The notes under the pieces were generated by a model, which worked only from the letters and a program-made list of their open reading frames with translations, did no database searches and was not told the DNA's origin. Shown here piece by piece: positions 54,601 to 63,340 of a stretch of DNA of 64,000 nt; within the stretch, counting starts at the first letter, position 1, and each line of letters opens with the position of its first letter. Source of the stretch: Enchytraeus crypticus (taxonomy: Eukaryota; Annelida; Clitellata; Enchytraeida; Enchytraeidae); contig CAJHZI010000014.1 in assembly GCA_905160935.1 (NCBI GenBank), forward strand, positions 124,001-188,000, written 5' to 3'. Both the position numbers and the translations under genes were made by a program.

Positions 54601-56408
54601 ACCTAATTACATCCAACAATACAGGACTCTATTAATCCATCCGTAGGGACTTAAATCTAGTTCCTTACAATTTTTGCATCTAACCAGGCTAATTTAGTGA
54701 AATAATATTAACAAGTAAAAAGTTACAGCAATTTTACGAAAAAGTTTTACAGTTTATTATCATTATTATAATAGTTTATTATTATTATAATAGGCTTATT
54801 ATTTTTATTATTTAATTTATTATTATTTGATTAGAATAACATGGAATAGATTGAACATGCTCTTCATTTTGAATTACGTACTGATAAAGGCTGTTGTTTC
54901 CACTGTAAATTATTTTTGAGTAGATGTGAGATTTTGCTGGGAGGGTGTGTAATTTCCCTTAATCCCAATAGTACATGGAACCAGTAGTAATAGCCTAATA
55001 GTACTGGCTGGACCAGTGGCAAAGTCGGCAAGATATTGACCGCGGATCAGTAGGCGCAGGGTTCAAATCCTGGACTCGCCAGTCACTGACATCGCTTTTG
55101 AGTGAGGAAACTGACGTTGACCTATGCTTTACCTTAGCTTTTTTACATAGATAGTAAGATATCTGTATAACTGACCTCAGATAGGTCAGAGAGCATGTAG
55201 TCGAAGACAAGAACAAAACCAAGACCATGTGGCAGAACATCTCTTAAGCGAACTATGTTTTCATTCTCTTCAATCTCTTGTAGTGCCTTAATTTCTCTAA
55301 GTGCTGTATTTGGTATGCCTTCCTCTACCTTACGCAGTGGTACCTACATCAATCAATCAATTAATCAGGTACACAGTTAAGTAAGTACATGGGATAGCAT
55401 TGAAATCTCCATTCCTGATGATGCCTTTAGACGGTCCTAGCACGCTGTTGGACCAGCAGCACAGTTTGTGTGTTTGGTATGTAAACTGAATCTTACCAAT
55501 GAATGTCTGGCTAGCATAGAGGTAACATCATGAAGTTTTAAATGCCAGATCCTAAGGTGAATTAAACCCTCATGGGTTCGAATTCCAGCCACGCTGATCT
55601 GAGAGTAAAATCTCTGACATTCACATGACTGATTATACGGAAAATGGTCTAAATTGCTCAATGGTTTAAACATGTGGTATTAAAATTGATAGATATCAAC
55701 ATAGTTGATCACTTCACTATAATGCGTGTTTATTTACTTAGATGTGCCTCTCGGAGGTCATCGATATAACATGAGTCTGAGAGTAAGGATCAGCGATCTA
55801 GGTATTCTATAGCTTATCCAAGTCAAAGAAATAGTTCAATATCTCACAATTTCAGTCTGAATATTCTTTACAGCTGCAAACTATACTTCATACACATGTA
55901 GATAGCTGATTGTCACTGACATGATATAAATATATAATATAATCTATCTAAATTATAAATAACCTATGTACACTGTAACTAAATAAATGATCACTTCGGC
56001 CGCAACTAAAATCCAGCAGAGGTCCTGCCGTTACAACTCTCACAACTAGGCTGACTCAAATTTTATAAATTTACAAGCATTCTCCCCGCACGGCACTATC
56101 GTCACATGATAATTTTAGCCTAAAAAATTCAATTACCTTCTAGTCTCACCTTGGTCTGTCTAAAGTAAACAATTGCAAGTCTAGATACATACCAATGGCA
56201 AGTAGTATCTAACAATTTGATTACGGCATCAGTAATGGCTGAAAAATGTGAAATAATATGGGCAGAATTTAGGAACAAGTGAATAAAGATGCAGATTATT
56301 ACCAACCTTTTTCAGAGCGACTAGCTCTCCGCTCTCTATGTGTTTTGCTTTGAACACTATTCCATGGGCCCCCTCACCAATTCTGCCTAATATCTTATAG
56401 TCCTCCAT
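51365..56408 (-). CDS. CDK20: Cyclin-dependent kinase 20 / cell cycle-related kinase (CDK20, CCRK), complete
   Basis: Ser/Thr kinase of the CDK family; in other animals it acts in cilium assembly and Hedgehog signalling upstream of ICK/MAK kinases and is linked to cell-cycle entry (family knowledge). Exons: 56408-56307, 55343-55176, 54602-54381, 53622-53312, 51638-51365; total 1077 nt, 358 residues (human about 346). Motifs: glycine loop [19 protein letters not shown]-binding Lys in VALKK (about residue 33), C-helix [11 protein letters not shown] in place of [19 protein letters not shown] (catalytic Asp about 127), DFGLARVF (about 145), T-loop [13 protein letters not shown], then GVDLWAVGC and [20 protein letters not shown] and [16 protein letters not shown] are CDK20-specific wording. 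All junctions are GT-AG. Introns carry SINEs and repeats but coding is uninterrupted. Distinctive: an Arg-rich insert near the C-terminus. Confidence 0.96.
51642..51985. repeat. ~50-bp AT-rich minisatellite abutting CDK20 exon 5
   Basis: Units built from ATCAATATCAAAATCAATAT, ATCGATAAAGA and ATCAACGTCAGAA, seven or so copies. The array starts within a few bases of the exon-5 acceptor and supplies part of its upstream sequence. Confidence 0.92.
52058..52188 (-). mobile_element. SINE-A copy (CDK20 intron 4)
   Basis: GTCAGTTTCTTCACTCGAAA, GCGATGTCAGTGACGGGCGA, GATTTGAACCCCTCACATAC, GACATCGCCATTGGGCCCAA. Sense to CDK20. Confidence 0.92.
52322..52395 (-). mobile_element. SINE-B fragment (CDK20 intron 4)
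   Basis: CTGTCCAGTGAATGTCCAAG, ATTTTACTCTCTGATCAGC matches the reversed middle of SINE-B; B box lost. Confidence 0.65.
52396..53311. other. CDK20 intron 4 remainder, no gene
   Basis: AT-rich. A tRNA-like scrap (GAATTCAGGTCAGTAACTTC, AGAGACGAGCACTCTAACCG) near 52880-52930 resembles a reversed tRNA-derived head but cannot be classified. Confidence 0.45.
53312..53622 (-). CDS. CDK20: CDK20 exon 4 (activation segment to C-lobe)
   Basis: Acceptor TCTAACAG, donor GTGAGT; phase 0 in, phase 2 out. Encodes [80 protein letters not shown] and ends SLLSR. The T-loop Thr (about residue 167) and APE motif are present. Confidence 0.96.
54160..54345. repeat. (GA)n-rich block in CDK20 intron 3
   Basis: Interrupted GA (CT on the sense strand), ending about 35 bp downstream of the exon-3 donor on the sense strand. 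Open frames that fuse exon 3 to Ser/Leu runs are read-through. Confidence 0.95.
54381..54602 (-). CDS. CDK20: CDK20 exon 3 (catalytic loop and DFG)
   Basis: Acceptor ATGTAATTAG, donor GTGACC (non-optimal after GTGA). Phase 0 at both ends, 74 codons: [74 protein letters not shown]. Confidence 0.96.
54603..55009. other. CDK20 intron 2, no gene
   Basis: AT-rich with TTATTATTATAATA runs. Confidence 0.6.
55012..55145 (+). mobile_element. SINE-A copy (CDK20 intron 2)
   Basis: GGACCAGTGGCAAAGTCGGC, ATTGACCGCGGATCAGTAGG, GGGTTCAAATCCTGGACTCG, GAGTGAGGAAACTGACGTTG. Antisense to CDK20, about 30 bp from the exon-2 donor. Confidence 0.92.
55176..55343 (-). CDS. CDK20: CDK20 exon 2 (C-helix and hinge)
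   Basis: Acceptor ATTGATGTAG, donor GTCAGT; phase 0 at both ends, 56 codons: [56 protein letters not shown]. The NTALRE helix and FDYMLSDL hinge fit CDK20. Confidence 0.96.
55503..55740 (+). mobile_element. SINE-B copy (CDK20 intron 1)
   Basis: CTAGCATAGAGGTAACATCA, ATGGGTTCGAATTCCAGCCA, CGCTGATCTGAGAGTAAAAT, AAATTGATAGATATCAACAT, CACTTCACTATAATGCGTGT. Complete to the tail; antisense to CDK20. Confidence 0.92.
55741..56306. other. CDK20 intron 1 remainder, no gene
   Basis: AT-rich; nothing supported. Confidence 0.6.
56307..56408 (-). CDS. CDK20: CDK20 exon 1 (start codon, glycine-rich loop)
   Basis: ATG at 56408-56406, sense context TAGCATGG (A at -2, C at -1, G at +4). 34 codons: [34 protein letters not shown], then donor GTTGGT. 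An in-frame stop lies just upstream (…TTTAGC region is AT-rich with TAG), supporting this start, which aligns with the family start [13 protein letters not shown]. Confidence 0.95.
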
Positions 56409-57104
56409 GCTAAACTATTTAATAATATTTAATATTTCTTCTCTCTATAAATAATAATTCCTAAAATTAATTCACTAACCGATAATCATATAATTTCTGT
56501 GTGAGCTGAAAACAAAATTGAAGAACTTTATAGAGATGCACTTAGAAATAGGTTAAAAAAATTTATTAAAGTAAATTTCGAGAGGGGATACAAAGTTACT
56601 AAGTATATATAGAATCTTTATCTCAAATAATTAGGATGGTCTAGCATTTAGAGTTCCATAACCAATCAAAAATGTAACATTAGAACATAAATTACATAAT
56701 TAATTTGCCTACTATATATCTAAGGTCAAAATTAGGAAAAACCTCTAATTACACACCATGATTAAATAGAAAAATTTAATTACTATAATACAGATTACAA
56801 TACAGTCGAAATAGTAGCGAATCTTATTTGGTATCACTAGAGTCAGTTTTATTCAAAGTCAGCAAGTCTCAACATGCTCAAATTGAAAATTTACATTTGA
56901 ATCTTGCATCCGTGATTACCAGTAGGCTAACACATTCTTATAAGCGGTAGTTGTTAGTAATTTATAAATATCTATGTGCAACATTTTCTTATAATTTCAT
57001 AGTGCTACAGATGGGCAATTAATTACACAGAAAGATTAAACATAAGTAGAAGTAATTTTTCGCTAGATAGCGGTCAAGCACTTACAATATAAAATAATAA
57101 CTAT
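56409..57104. other. Upstream of CDK20; 5'UTR/promoter presumed but no motif certain
   Basis: AT-rich. No GC box or clear TATA at a convincing distance. Confidence 0.4.
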
Positions 57105-57262
57105 TAAAGTGTTACTGTCATCAATGACAACATCGAGTACTAATGAGAGAAATCCAAGTCGGTGAGCAAAAAAATCCAAAAACAGGGAAAATTTCAATAA
57201 TCCGTCTAAAGATAAAGGGAATTAAAAAGAAGATTTTCTTAATACAGAAACGAAAGTTTGGA
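57105..57262 (+). repeat. Dispersed family P copy
   Basis: GTGTTACTGTCATCAATGAC, AACATCGAGCACTAATGAGA, AAATCCAAGTCGGTGAGCAA. Same orientation as all other copies in the window. Confidence 0.7.
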
Positions 57263-57724
57263 CTACTGGAAGATTCTAATATAAGATTTCTAAGACAGAA
57301 GTAGACTTAATCTAGTAAACATTTTCAATATTTGACTGAATAATTTGGTCGCAACAAATTATTAAAATTTATTTTGTATTTATTTTGAAAAAATCCATTG
57401 TTTACCATTTCCATGCCAGTGGTTATGGGAACGTTCTTGTTCGAAATCTTTGTTTATGTTAGGAAGGGTTCTTTGCGAGGCATACATTAGATCAAGGACA
57501 TAAATCGCATTGTGTGGTTTCTAAATGTCATTTAATGATTCTAATCTAACCCTAATTCAATTCAAATTAAACCCTGACTCTAATCATAAATCTAATCCTT
57601 AACTATACTTAATTTAATAACGTCTATTCACCAAATTAAATAACCCAAAGGTTTTTTATCGTTGCTATAATGTCTATGTCTTTGCGAAAGAAGCCTTGTA
57701 TATCGAAATGACGTTTTTTATGCA
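57263..57724. other. No gene; TAATCCTAACC-like degenerate text at 57540-57620
   Basis: Short CTAATC/CTAACC-like words; otherwise AT-rich. Confidence 0.5.
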
Positions 57725-57814
57725 TTGTGAACTTTGAGAGGGCCTTTGATAGGATTGATTGGATAAAGATGATGAATATCTTCAAAAGAATAGGAATTGA
57801 CTTTAGAGATATAC

Positions 57815-57957
57815 GATTAATGTTAAACTTATACATCGAGTTAATACGACGACTAATGTTAAACTTATGCAACGAGTTAATACGACGGCTAATGTTAAAC
57901 TTATGCAACGAGTTAATACGACGACTAATGTTAAACTTATGCAACGAGTTGGTCTAG
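57815..57957. repeat. 36-bp in-frame tandem repeat inside the LINE reverse transcriptase
   Basis: TAATGTTAAACTTATGCAAC plus GAGTTAATACGACGAC, nearly four copies with one or two differences. 36 is a multiple of three, so the 12-residue unit LMLNLCNELIRR repeats without breaking the frame. Confidence 0.95.
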
Positions 57958-58834
57958 TAATCAAAATTCAATAAGAATACTCAGAAGAAAGGGAAATAGG
58001 ACGTGGAGTAAGACAATTAAGGTTGCAGTATTTCGCCGCTGCTGTTTAACATTTTACTCTGAGGCAATGATGGAGGATGCCATGGAAGAAGGAATAAGAG
58101 TAGGAGAAAAATTGTTACAAGATGTAAGGTTTTCAGATGACCAAGGAATGGTAGCGGGCAGCGAGACTGAACTGCAGAAGATAATGAATAGTCTGAAAGA
58201 CACGGCATTGAAATATGGCATGAAGACTAACATCAAAAAGACGAAAGTGATAAGAGTGTCCGATAATAAAATGTAAGTTAACATATCACAATAAATGGTA
58301 CGAAATTGGAACCGGTAAGGAGTTTCAAATATCTGGGTCATACTATAATCGATGATGGGAAATGTGAGACTGAAATATGCAGAGGGATTGCACAAGCAAA
58401 AGAGGCCTACGGTAATAGGAAAGAACTTTTAACAAAAAGTCTAAAGAAAGATACCAAGATAAAGATAGACAAAACCTTGGTTTGAACCACGCTATTATAC
58501 ATGTAGGCCTACATGGTTATAAAATATGGACCTTAAGGAAGGCAGATATCATGAAACTAGAAGCATTGAAATTGTGGATATGGAGAAGAATGGAAAGGTA
58601 TTAGCTGGACTCGAAAAGTTGCAAACAAGAAAGTTATGGAAAGAGTTGGTAAGGATAGAAAGTTGATAAATCATAAATGCATTAAGAAATAGGAAGAAGT
58701 GTTGGATAGGACACATTCTAAGGGGAAGGTCTATTAAAAGAGGTCATAGAAGGTAGAATGAAAGGATATAGAGGCAGAGGCAGGCCGAGATTAGGTATGT
58801 TAAATGATCTTAGGTATGCTAAATGATCTAAAGA

Positions 58835-59566
58835 CCCATTCACAGGGACGGATCCAGGAATTTTTTAAGGGGGGGGGGCCCGAAATTTTTTTTGGACAGT
58901 ATACTTGTTTTTGCTTACTCCCCGCCTTCTTCGGGACGTGACGCAAGCAGAAAAAAACGCTGTGTGGGGGGACCTCAAAATTTTTCGGTATACTGCGCTC
59001 AGCTCATAGAGTGAGGATATCCCCGTATCTTAACCCCCCTCATACCCCGTACTAAAGTGAGAGGAAAACCTAAAATGCCTAAAATCCTACATTTCTTTAG
59101 GAAAAAAGTAGATTAATTTTTTCACCTCTGAAGAGCCTCAGCGATCAGGACCAATTGCAAAAGTGACCTAATTTTGGCGGAGGATGGGGAGGGGGCTTAA
59201 GTCTCTCGATCCTAGCCAAGGCTGTTTGCATCACTGCTCCGGGACAGAGTTCACATTTTTTACTTACACCTTTTTTCTCTTATACAGTGGCTAAAGTGAA
59301 AATTGAGAGCTAGTGAAACGATCAACATTTTTCGGGCCCCCTTCCGTTATATGGGCCTCTAGTGGGGTCCTTATTTGAACAAATTTCAGGTAGTCGGACT
59401 GTTCGAGTTCCCTCTTGAACCCCCTCCCCCTGACCCCCCTATAACGCCCTTGAAACATATTTACATCTAGAAATTGCATAGAAAAATTGCAAATATAGTT
59501 TTAAAATTTTTATCGTCGGTCCTAAGGGGGGGCCCGGGCCCCCCTGGATCCATCACTGCCCATTCA
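58835..59566. mobile_element. hAT-like MITE, large form (716 bp) with perfect 8-bp target duplication
   Basis: Element 58843-59558: left end CAGGGACGGATCCAGG, right end CCTGGATCCATCACTG, flanked by CCCATTCA at 58835-58842 and 59559-59566. The LINE sequence is continuous across the insertion when one CCCATTCA is removed. No transposase ORF. Shares its body with the copy at 49516-50210. Contains G/C runs (GGGGGGGGGCCC) at both ends. Confidence 0.93.
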
Positions 59567-59648
59567 TATGTGGAATTAAGGAGGCAAGCGGAAGACAGAG
59601 AAGAGCGGAGGAGTTACCATGGGCCTGCCAGTAGGCAGTACACTAAGA

Positions 59649-59650
<2 letters not shown>

Positions 59651-59741
<91 letters not shown>

Positions 59742-59746
59742 TATAT
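59651..59746. repeat. (TA)n microsatellite
   Basis: About 95 bp of TA with two TACATA interruptions, following the LINE 3' end. Confidence 0.97.
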
Positions 59747-60505
59747 ACAGACTGGGCAAAAAAGATAATCCCCTAGCGTAATATCAATAACTTCGGCAAA
59801 ACTCAAAATATTTACACAAAATTTTTAGATTTTCTAGAAGGGGAATTTCTACATATATCCTGCAAATTTTATGAAGATCTGTTAAGCATTAACAAAGTTA
59901 CAGCGTTTCTACGAAAAAAGTGCAAAAATCAATTTTAACAAGACTCATTTTAACAGTCATAGTAACTTCGACAAAACTCAAAATAGCTTTACAAAATTTT
60001 CGGAGCTTCTACAGGATGACTTTCTAAACCTAACTTGAAAATTTTGAGGAAATATATTCAGAATTAGCAAAAATACAGCGCTTATTCCGAAAAAAGTGTT
60101 AACATAAATTTTAAAAAGGCTAATTAAACAAACGTACCGGAAAATGTCCACAAAACTTAGAAATAATTTAAACAGACGAACTAATGTTAAGCATCATTTA
60201 TTGGAGCAGCCAACAAGGTAGTGGAGGTTTATATTCTATCACTTAAGTAAGCGGCCCTTTTCAGGGTCGTTATTTTCTTAAAAAGCAACGACTAGCATTT
60301 CAAAAAGCCTTGTTAAAATTGATTTTTGCACTTTTCTCGTAGAAATGTTATAATTTCGTAACTACTGAAAATACTTTCACCAAATTTTCAGGAGATACGC
60401 AGAAATTCCTACCCTAGAAGTTTCGAAAATTTTGTAAAGAAGTGTTGAGTTTTCTTGAAGTTATTGAGATTTCGCTAGTTGATTATTATTTTTTACCCTG
60501 TCTGT
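59747..60505. mobile_element. Tc1/mariner-like foldback MITE (759 bp)
   Basis: Ends ACAGACTGGGCAAAAAA and, inverted, TTTTTTACCCTGTCTGT, inserted in a TA repeat (TA target expected for Tc1/mariner). The halves are inverted copies of each other: AAGTGCAAAAATCAATTTTA at 59917 pairs with TAAAATTGATTTTTGCACTT at 60313. The arms are about 300 bp long around a ~100-bp centre, so the single strand would form a long hairpin. No transposase ORF. Confidence 0.85.
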
Positions 60506-60610
60506 ATATATATATAATAGAGATGAGTTAAGGCGTGATATGCCATGGACCTGCCAGTAGACAGTGAACTAAGAGAGAGAGAGAGAGGAGAGAGAGAGAG
60601 CGCGCGAAGG
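60506..60610 (+). mobile_element. LINE 3'-terminal fragment with (GA)n tail
   Basis: TA repeats, then AGAGATGAGTTAAGGCGTGA, TATGCCATGGACCTGCCAGT, AGACAGTGAACTAAGAGAGA and GA repeats. The hairpin here is CTGCCAGTAGACAG. Confidence 0.75.
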
Positions 60611-60905
60611 AGCTGAAGATGGACTCTCCCGCCTATCTAGAAATTCACACTCTATATAACTGTTGTGGCATTTTTATCACAGTCTCTTAATCTATTTATA
60701 GGCCTAGATTTTCAGCATTCAGTAGGCTTAAACTCAACGCGGCAAATTTTTTTTCAAAGCGTACATGTATATTTTATTGTAGCAGCAGAAACCAAGCACA
60801 ACCACAAATTCAAAATCCATCATCCATGACTGTAGCGTTACTATACAAGTTACATCAGGTTCTAAATACAATGATGCAATCATTGTCAAAAATATTATCA
60901 ATATT
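60611..60905. other. No gene recognised
   Basis: Nothing supported. Confidence 0.5.
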
Positions 60906-60909
60906 TTTG

Positions 60910-61125
60910 TCAGCTATAAAATCAATCGGTTAATCAATCAATCCAAATATCCAAACAATCAATCCATCAATATATCAATAAATTCAGGAACCAATCAATC
61001 AATTAATTAATTAATCCGTTATATAATCAATCAATCAAATCTAAACATCTATTTGTTAAATCAAAATTCACACAATTTATCATTCAATCAAGTAATCAAT
61101 CTAAATCACAATCAATCCATGAATC
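60910..61125. repeat. (AATC)n-like degenerate simple sequence
   Basis: AATCAATCAATCC words, imperfect throughout. Confidence 0.85.
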
Positions 61126-61412
61126 ATCATCATCATCATCTTCCCTTGAATTCCAGTTTAACTAGGGTCGGGATACAAATAGAGCGTCTCAAATCCTCTC
61201 TGTCCTACATCATATCATCAGTCAATCCCATATTTGAGACTTTCCCATGCGTTTAAATTTTTGTAGCAATTTCTGGAGCCTAGGCGCTCACCAACCGGAT
61301 GCACTTTCTGACGTTGGTAATCATTCTAGAGAATTTAAAATCAAATTTATCACTTTAGGACGATACGCAAAACAATGCGTGAACACAGCGAAAAACTGTG
61401 AATAGAAATAAC
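61126..61412. other. No gene; block shared with 52535-52640
   Basis: TTCCAGTTTAACTAGGGTCG then CTCTCTGTCC and CATATCATCAGTCAATC at 61150-61230 resemble CCCAGTTTAACAAGAGTCG, CTCTCTGTCCC and CATATCATCAGTCAATC at 52560-52635. This is another low-copy dispersed repeat. Confidence 0.5.
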
Positions 61413-61668
61413 AGTGCCAGTCAGGTGTCGTATGATAATGCTTAAGTGCCAGTCAGGTGTCGTATGATAATGCTTAAGTGCCAGTCAGGTGTCGTATGAT
61501 AATGCTTAAGTGCCAGTCAGGTGTCGTATGATAATGCTTAAGTGCCAGTCAGGTGTCGTATGATAATGCTTAAGTGCCAGTCAGGTGTCGTATGATAATG
61601 CTTAAGTGCCAGTCAGGTGTCGTATGATAATGCTTAAGTGCCAGTCAGGTGTCGTATGATAATGCTTG
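61413..61668. repeat. Perfect 8 x 32-bp tandem array
   Basis: AGTGCCAGTCAGGTGTCGTA plus TGATAATGCTTA repeated eight times, 256 bp, with no visible difference except the last base or two. No spacers, so not CRISPR-like. Confidence 0.97.
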
Positions 61669-62044
61669 AAAATCAGATTAACTATGGTACATAAAATGTA
61701 TGTTCCAAATTATATCACGGCAATAAAGTTATAAACACGCATACTCCCTGCTGTGCACAAGTTTATAATATCGTAGTCTCAAAATGAAATGAATGCTAGC
61801 AGCAATTTTATCTTTTATATAAGAAATTACATCCATTGTAAATGACCTCGCAATTAAATAACGAAACGTAACTTTTTAACAGCTGGAACATAGCCTACAT
61901 CATATTTACACTTGCAGAGTATGCGGACAAATAGATGGCCTTAATAACACAGTACAACAGTGCTGTCCATTAGGAGGATTATGATAATAAAATGCATGTG
62001 TGTCAAATATGAACAATAATAATATAACTACATAAGATGACATA
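61669..62044. other. No gene recognised
   Basis: AT-rich. Confidence 0.5.
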
Positions 62045-62047
62045 ACA

Positions 62048-62162
62048 ATTAGAGTGCTACAGTCATCCGTGACAACATCGAGCACAATTGAGACAAATTC
62101 AAGCCGGTGAGCACAAGGAAGATCAGAAACGGTGCAAATTCGAAAATCCAGAAAACTAATAG
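62048..62162 (+). repeat. Dispersed family P, best copy
   Basis: GAGTGCTACAGTCATCCGTG, ACAACATCGAGCACAATTGA, ACAAATTCAAGCCGGTGAGC, AGAAACGGTGCAAATTCGAA. No A/B box, so not obviously a tRNA SINE. Confidence 0.7.
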
Positions 62163-62335
62163 TAACATAGCGTCATTTGCGCAAACGGTTAAGAGGTTTG
62201 ACCTTCGATCGGTAGATTCGCAATACTAAATTAAGGCTCACCAATAGCGCTGAAGTCTGAGCACGACTCTAATAGAGACTAATCGTTATAGTTAGCTACA
62301 GTTAGATAATAATAATAATAATAATAATAATGACA
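62163..62335. other. tRNA-like scrap and (AAT)n
   Basis: GCGCAAACGGTTAAGAGGTT, TGACCTTCGATCGGTAGATT looks tRNA-like. AAT repeats at 62305-62335 are the ATT tail of the next SINE-B. Confidence 0.4.
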
Positions 62336-62545
62336 ATAATAACACGCATTATAGTAAAACGGTCAACTACGATGATATCTATCACTTTTAATACCACATG
62401 TTAAAGCTGTTAAGGAAATTTTCCGTTTTCCGTGAAACTAGTTCAGTGAATGTCCGAGTTTACTCTAAGATCAGCGCGGCAGGGAATCGAACCCACAAGA
62501 GTACAATTCACCTCAGAATCTGTCATTTAAAACTTCGTGACGTAG
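62336..62545 (-). mobile_element. SINE-B copy
   Basis: AACACGCATTATAGTAAAAC, GATGATATCTATCACTTTTA, AAGATCAGCGCGGCAGGGAA, TCGAACCCACAAGAG. The A box end is truncated. (AAT)n precedes it on the plus strand, i.e. the tail. Confidence 0.88.
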
Positions 62546-63067
62546 TTGTAATTTTGTAGAGCATATTTAGGATTTGTTTTTGAATAATTTAGTAGAGCAG
62601 AGAAGATGATGTCGAGAAATTCATGAACTAACAGCTCAACAGAATACTTGTCAATTTTTCCTAGTAAATGAAACCGATTCAGTTTAAAATATGTAAAGCT
62701 TCCAAAATGATAAAACTTTTATTAATAACAGTAACTTTCACGTTTACAGCAATAGTTTTCTTTATTTAACTTCTCTATAGAAAGGAACTTATATGATCTA
62801 AACTGGTGCTAACTTAAACGCACAATTTATTTTAGCACAAGATTTTTTCTCGTCAGTTATGCCAGCGCAAATGCTACTTGTCAGAGTATCAGAGTGAACA
62901 AAATATATACACAGCACCGGTTAATGTCTGAAATCAACAATAGTCGTATTAAAATATTTATATTTTGAGTATCATAGCTTTATATGAGATCTGTTAGTCG
63001 CATGTTTGTCTTCGCTCTCTAGCCTAATACTACATGTACACAGTGCATCAATAGTAATAATAATATA
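62546..63067. other. No gene recognised
   Basis: AT-rich. Confidence 0.5.
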
Positions 63068-63340
63068 ATAATAACACACATTATAGTGACATGATCAACT
63101 ACGTTGATATCTATCAATTTAATACCACATATGATTTAATATGATTTAATACCACATGTCAAATCCGTTAGGCAATTTTGTCCGTTTTCCGTATAACCAG
63201 TCTAGTGAATGTTCGAGATTTTACTCTCGGATCAACGCGGCTGGGATTCGAACCCACGAGGGTTCAATTCACCTCAGGGTCAGTCATTTAAAACTTCATG
63301 ACGTTATCTACATCTCTAACCATTGCGCAATTGAGACATT
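63068..63340 (-). mobile_element. SINE-B copy with small internal duplication
   Basis: AACACACATTATAGTGACAT, GTTGATATCTATCAATTTAA, GATCAACGCGGCTGGGATTC, GAACCCACGAGGGTTCAATT. TACCACATATGATTTAATA is partly repeated at 63122-63160, a local duplication. Confidence 0.9.

Larger units (their letters stand above)
57725..59650 (+). mobile_element. Non-LTR retrotransposon (LINE), 3' part, decayed and interrupted by a MITE
   Basis: Coding remnants in several frames: NFERAFDRIDWIKMMNIFKR and GIDFRD (reverse-transcriptase region A, catalytic Asp), then a 36-bp tandem expansion. Next come AMMEDAMEEG, VRFSDDQGMVAGSETELQKI (degenerate form of the FADD box: FSDD) and KYGMKTNIKKTKVIRVSD. After that follow FKYLGHTI, MWIWRRMER-like and GRGRPRLGML-like C-terminal remnants with frameshifts. 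The 3' end is separated by an inserted MITE (58843-59558) and resumes as [29 protein letters not shown] before CCTGCCAGTAGGCAGTACAC and TA repeats. A dead copy: multiple stops and frame changes. This is the source family for the fragments at 9800, 48898 and 60518. Confidence 0.88.

Noticed and set aside
61413-61668. CRISPR array
   Set aside because: Units are contiguous with no spacers, and the genome is animal; it is a tandem repeat.
10222-63340. Functional tRNA genes at the A/B-box sites
   Set aside because: Each site belongs to a multi-copy family with a long non-tRNA body, and none folds into an evident complete cloverleaf with acceptor stem; called SINE-A/SINE-B.
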